Of a stretch of DNA of 64,000 nucleotides, positions 61,830 to 64,000 are shown in pieces. The stretch covers positions 33,082 to 97,081 of the forward strand of contig JAUNLH010000001.1 in the NCBI GenBank assembly GCA_030532365.1. The letters are read 5' to 3'. Within the stretch, counting starts at the first letter, position 1, and every line of letters starts with the position of its first letter. This DNA is from Porphyromonas sp. (GTDB lineage Bacteria > Bacteroidota > Bacteroidia > Bacteroidales > Porphyromonadaceae). Below the pieces are notes generated by a model that had not been told where the DNA came from, searched no databases, and saw only the letters and a list, made by a program, of their open reading frames with translations. The position numbers and the translations under genes were made by a program.

Positions 61830-63890
61830 ATGAAACATTTACTGAGCAAAGTATTATTTATTACAACATTAAGTATCATGATGATGTCCAACTCATCGGC
61901 ACAAGGGGCGCCAACCAAGAGCTTTACCCCTGAGACCCTGATGGAGATCTACCGCATCTCCGGTGCGGAGCTCTCTCCCTCGGGCAATTCCTACCTCTAT
62001 AGTAGGTCGCTCCCCGATGTAAGAGAAAATAGAATAAACTCCGAAGTACTGGTCGGCACAGTCGGTCGCACCGGTGACGCGCGAGTACTGCCCATCATGG
62101 GACACTCTGCGACATTCCTAGACGATGAGACCATCGCCTATATCTCCACCAGCGGCGCGCACGCTCAGGTGGCAATCATCAAAGTAGATGGCACCGGGCA
62201 GAGGGCCCTATCTGACTTCGCCTTTGATGTCACAGGCTTTCTCTTCTCCCCCAATAGAGAGCGAATCGTGGTCATCCGCGAAGTCGAGCTACCTAAGATA
62301 ACCCAGCAAGAGTACCCCGAGCTAGACAAGGTCTCCGGCAGGATCATGGACGACCTGATGTACAAGCACTGGGATGTCTGGGTCGACTATGCACCCCAGC
62401 CCTTTCTAGCAGAGGTCTCTCCTTCACTTGAGATCAGCACCGACCTCACACCCATCTTGGGCGAGGGCTCACTACATGAGGCACCTATCATGCCCTTCAG
62501 TGGCATGGAGCAATTTAGCTGGAGCCCCAATAACAATCAGCTCGTCTATAGCTCGAAGAAGAAGGTAGGGCTCGACTACGCCGTATCTACCAATACCGAT
62601 CTCTACCTATACGATATCCCAACCGGCGAGACCACCAACCTCACAGAGGGGATGATGGGCTACGACACCAACCCCATCATCTCTCCTGACGGTCGCACAC
62701 TGGCATGGCTCAGCATGGAGCACGATGGCTATGAGGCCGATCTGCCCAGGCTCTTCACCGTGAACCTCGCTACAGGCGAGAAGAGAGAGCTCTCCAGCGG
62801 ATACGAGTACTACATGCAGCAGATCGCCTGGACTGAGGATGGCACAAGCATCCGCTTCCTAGCTCCAGAGCAGGGGCTGCCCAACCTCTTCGACATCGAG
62901 ACCCAGAGTGGCTTTGTCACCCGCCTGACTCAGTATGAGATGGACGACGTCACTTCATTTTCTGGCAGTGGCAAGCGCATCATCTACGGCCTGCAGTCCA
63001 TGCGCCACCCCACCGACCTCTATGTGCTTGACCTCCAGAAGGGCGCCCAGCCGGTGAAGCTAACCATCGAAAACGACGCACTCCTTGCCGACATCCCCAA
63101 CATCGAGGTAGAGAAGCGGTGGATCACCACAACAGATGGCAAGCAGATGCTCACTTGGGTGGTACTGCCTCCCAACTTCGACCCAGAGCAGAAGTACCCC
63201 GCCATCCTCTACTGTCAGGGTGGGCCACAGAGCACGGTGAGCCAATTCTGGAGCTACCGTTGGAACCTCCGCACCTTTGCCAGTCAAGGCTATATCATGG
63301 TGGCACCCAACCGCCGTGGCGTGCCAGGCTTTGGTAAGGAGTGGAATGAGCAGATCAGCCGTGACTGGGGCGGGCAGAATATGAAAGACCTCCTTACGGC
63401 TATCGACGTCGTGGCAAAGGAGCCCTACGTAGACGAGGAGCGACTAGGAGCTACAGGTGCTAGCTATGGTGGCTACACCGTATACTGGCTTGCTGGGCAT
63501 CACGAGGGGCGGTTCAAGTCATTCGCAGCCCACGCAGGTATCTTTAACTTTGATGCACAGTACCTCGAGACGGAGGAGAAGTTCTTCGCCGACTGGGATA
63601 TGGGTGGCGCCTACTGGGATAAGGACAATCCCGCCGTTCAGCACACCTATGCCAACTCTCCCCACCTCTTTGTCGACAAGTGGGACACTCCGATACTGAT
63701 CACCCACGGCAATAGAGACTACCGCATCCTAGCATCTCAGGGCATGCAAGCCTTTGACGCGGCTAAATTGCGCGGTATCCCCGCACGTATGCTCTACTTC
63801 CCCGACGAGAACCACTGGATCCTACAGCCACAAAATGGTGTCCTCTTTTACAAGGTATGGACAGAGTGGATGGATCGCTGGCTAAAGTAA
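61830..63890 (+). CDS. dpp5: S9 family dipeptidyl-peptidase 5
   Basis: This secreted serine exopeptidase releases N-terminal dipeptides with a hydrophobic or small second residue and feeds amino-acid metabolism. The 686-residue product has a signal peptide (cleavage near SSAQG), a beta-propeller (about 35-420) and an alpha/beta-hydrolase domain (about 425-686). The catalytic triad is Ser545 in GASYGG, Asp630 in NRDYRILASQG and His662 in DENHWIL. Blocks such as YCQGGPQSTVSQFWSYRWN and DLMYKHWD are near identical to P. gingivalis DPP5 as I recall it. This is the strongest taxonomic marker in the window. Confidence 0.93.
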   Translation: MKHLLSKVLFITTLSIMMMSNSSAQGAPTKSFTPETLMEIYRISGAELSPSGNSYLYSRSLPDVRENRINSEVLVGTVGRTGDARVLPIMGHSATFLDDETIAYISTSGAHAQVAIIKVDGTGQRALSDFAFDVTGFLFSPNRERIVVIREVELPKITQQEYPELDKVSGRIMDDLMYKHWDVWVDYAPQPFLAEVSPSLEISTDLTPILGEGSLHEAPIMPFSGMEQFSWSPNNNQLVYSSKKKVGLDYAVSTNTDLYLYDIPTGETTNLTEGMMGYDTNPIISPDGRTLAWLSMEHDGYEADLPRLFTVNLATGEKRELSSGYEYYMQQIAWTEDGTSIRFLAPEQGLPNLFDIETQSGFVTRLTQYEMDDVTSFSGSGKRIIYGLQSMRHPTDLYVLDLQKGAQPVKLTIENDALLADIPNIEVEKRWITTTDGKQMLTWVVLPPNFDPEQKYPAILYCQGGPQSTVSQFWSYRWNLRTFASQGYIMVAPNRRGVPGFGKEWNEQISRDWGGQNMKDLLTAIDVVAKEPYVDEERLGATGASYGGYTVYWLAGHHEGRFKSFAAHAGIFNFDAQYLETEEKFFADWDMGGAYWDKDNPAVQHTYANSPHLFVDKWDTPILITHGNRDYRILASQGMQAFDAAKLRGIPARMLYFPDENHWILQPQNGVLFYKVWTEWMDRWLK

Positions 63891-63918
63891 GAGACAAGCA
63901 AAAAGGCTCGCACATCAT

Positions 63919-63960
63919 ATCACCTAGGTCGTTATACTGCATGCGACCTAGGTGATTTTT
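63919..63960 (+). terminator. Intrinsic terminator after dpp5
   Basis: A perfect 13-bp stem (63919-63931 and 63944-63956) has a 12-nt loop and is followed by a T-run. Confidence 0.85.
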
Positions 63961-64000
63961 GTATGCCTGGATCGCAAACCATCGGAATATCAAAAAATGG

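Overview
The window looks like chromosome from a Bacteroidales species, most likely Porphyromonas or a close relative. The S9 peptidase at the right end is co-linear with Porphyromonas gingivalis DPP5, with the catalytic residues at almost the same positions. Two SusC/SusD pairs, an ECF sigma/FecR module, a TamL lipoprotein next to TamB and a DUF4827 protein are all Bacteroidetes traits. Promoters also fit: the -7 motif TAnnTTTG recurs upstream of many genes. I see no tRNA, rRNA, phage, insertion sequence or CRISPR array.

Layout. 1-4.4 kb: a 2[4Fe-4S] ferredoxin, two FKBP prolyl isomerases (one lipoprotein, one without a signal), the dipeptidase PepD and a small winged-helix protein. 4.4-12.1 kb: a tightly packed minus-strand operon (S41 protease, SUI1/YciH, RecB/AddA-like helicase-nuclease, RlmN, MATE transporter). 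12.5-19.4 kb: plus-strand genes for a LysM protein, an outer-membrane barrel, a DUF4827 lipoprotein, GlmM-type mutase, PepT and GcvT. These face pgk, and then tamB-tamL, on the minus strand. 28.2-36.3 kb: a small polysaccharide utilisation locus (PUL1: SusC, SusD, GH2). 36.4-40.7 kb: two unrecognised minus-strand genes and a calcium-type P-ATPase. 41.2-56.5 kb: a Ser-type sulfatase, then a larger PUL2 (ECF sigma, FecR, STN-SusC, SusD, two-repeat surface binding lipoprotein, GH16, GH5, GH3). 56.6-63.9 kb: a minus-strand run murB, MBL hydrolase, queG, GH110; then a SPOR lipoprotein and the DPP5-type peptidase.

How the genes work together. PUL2 reads as a complete beta-glucan system. GH16 would cut internally, GH5 would cut further, GH3 would release glucose, SusC/SusD/binding lipoprotein would capture and import oligosaccharides, and the STN-FecR-sigma relay would sense transport. 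The GH2, the sulfatase and the GH110 alpha-1,3-galactosidase suggest host glycan trimming. That much glycan machinery is notable because many Porphyromonas are described as asaccharolytic.

The least explained structure is non-coding. Four intergenic sites (about 3.8, 12.3, 20.9 and 40.9 kb) hold arrays of a 23-bp unit centred on the dyad TCTAAGTT-CCC-AACTTAGA. A fifth site (461-600) holds an array of a different 22-bp unit centred on GTTGCAAC. Exact periodicity near two helical turns, with a palindrome in most units, suggests cooperative binding sites or an interspersed element family rather than genes.
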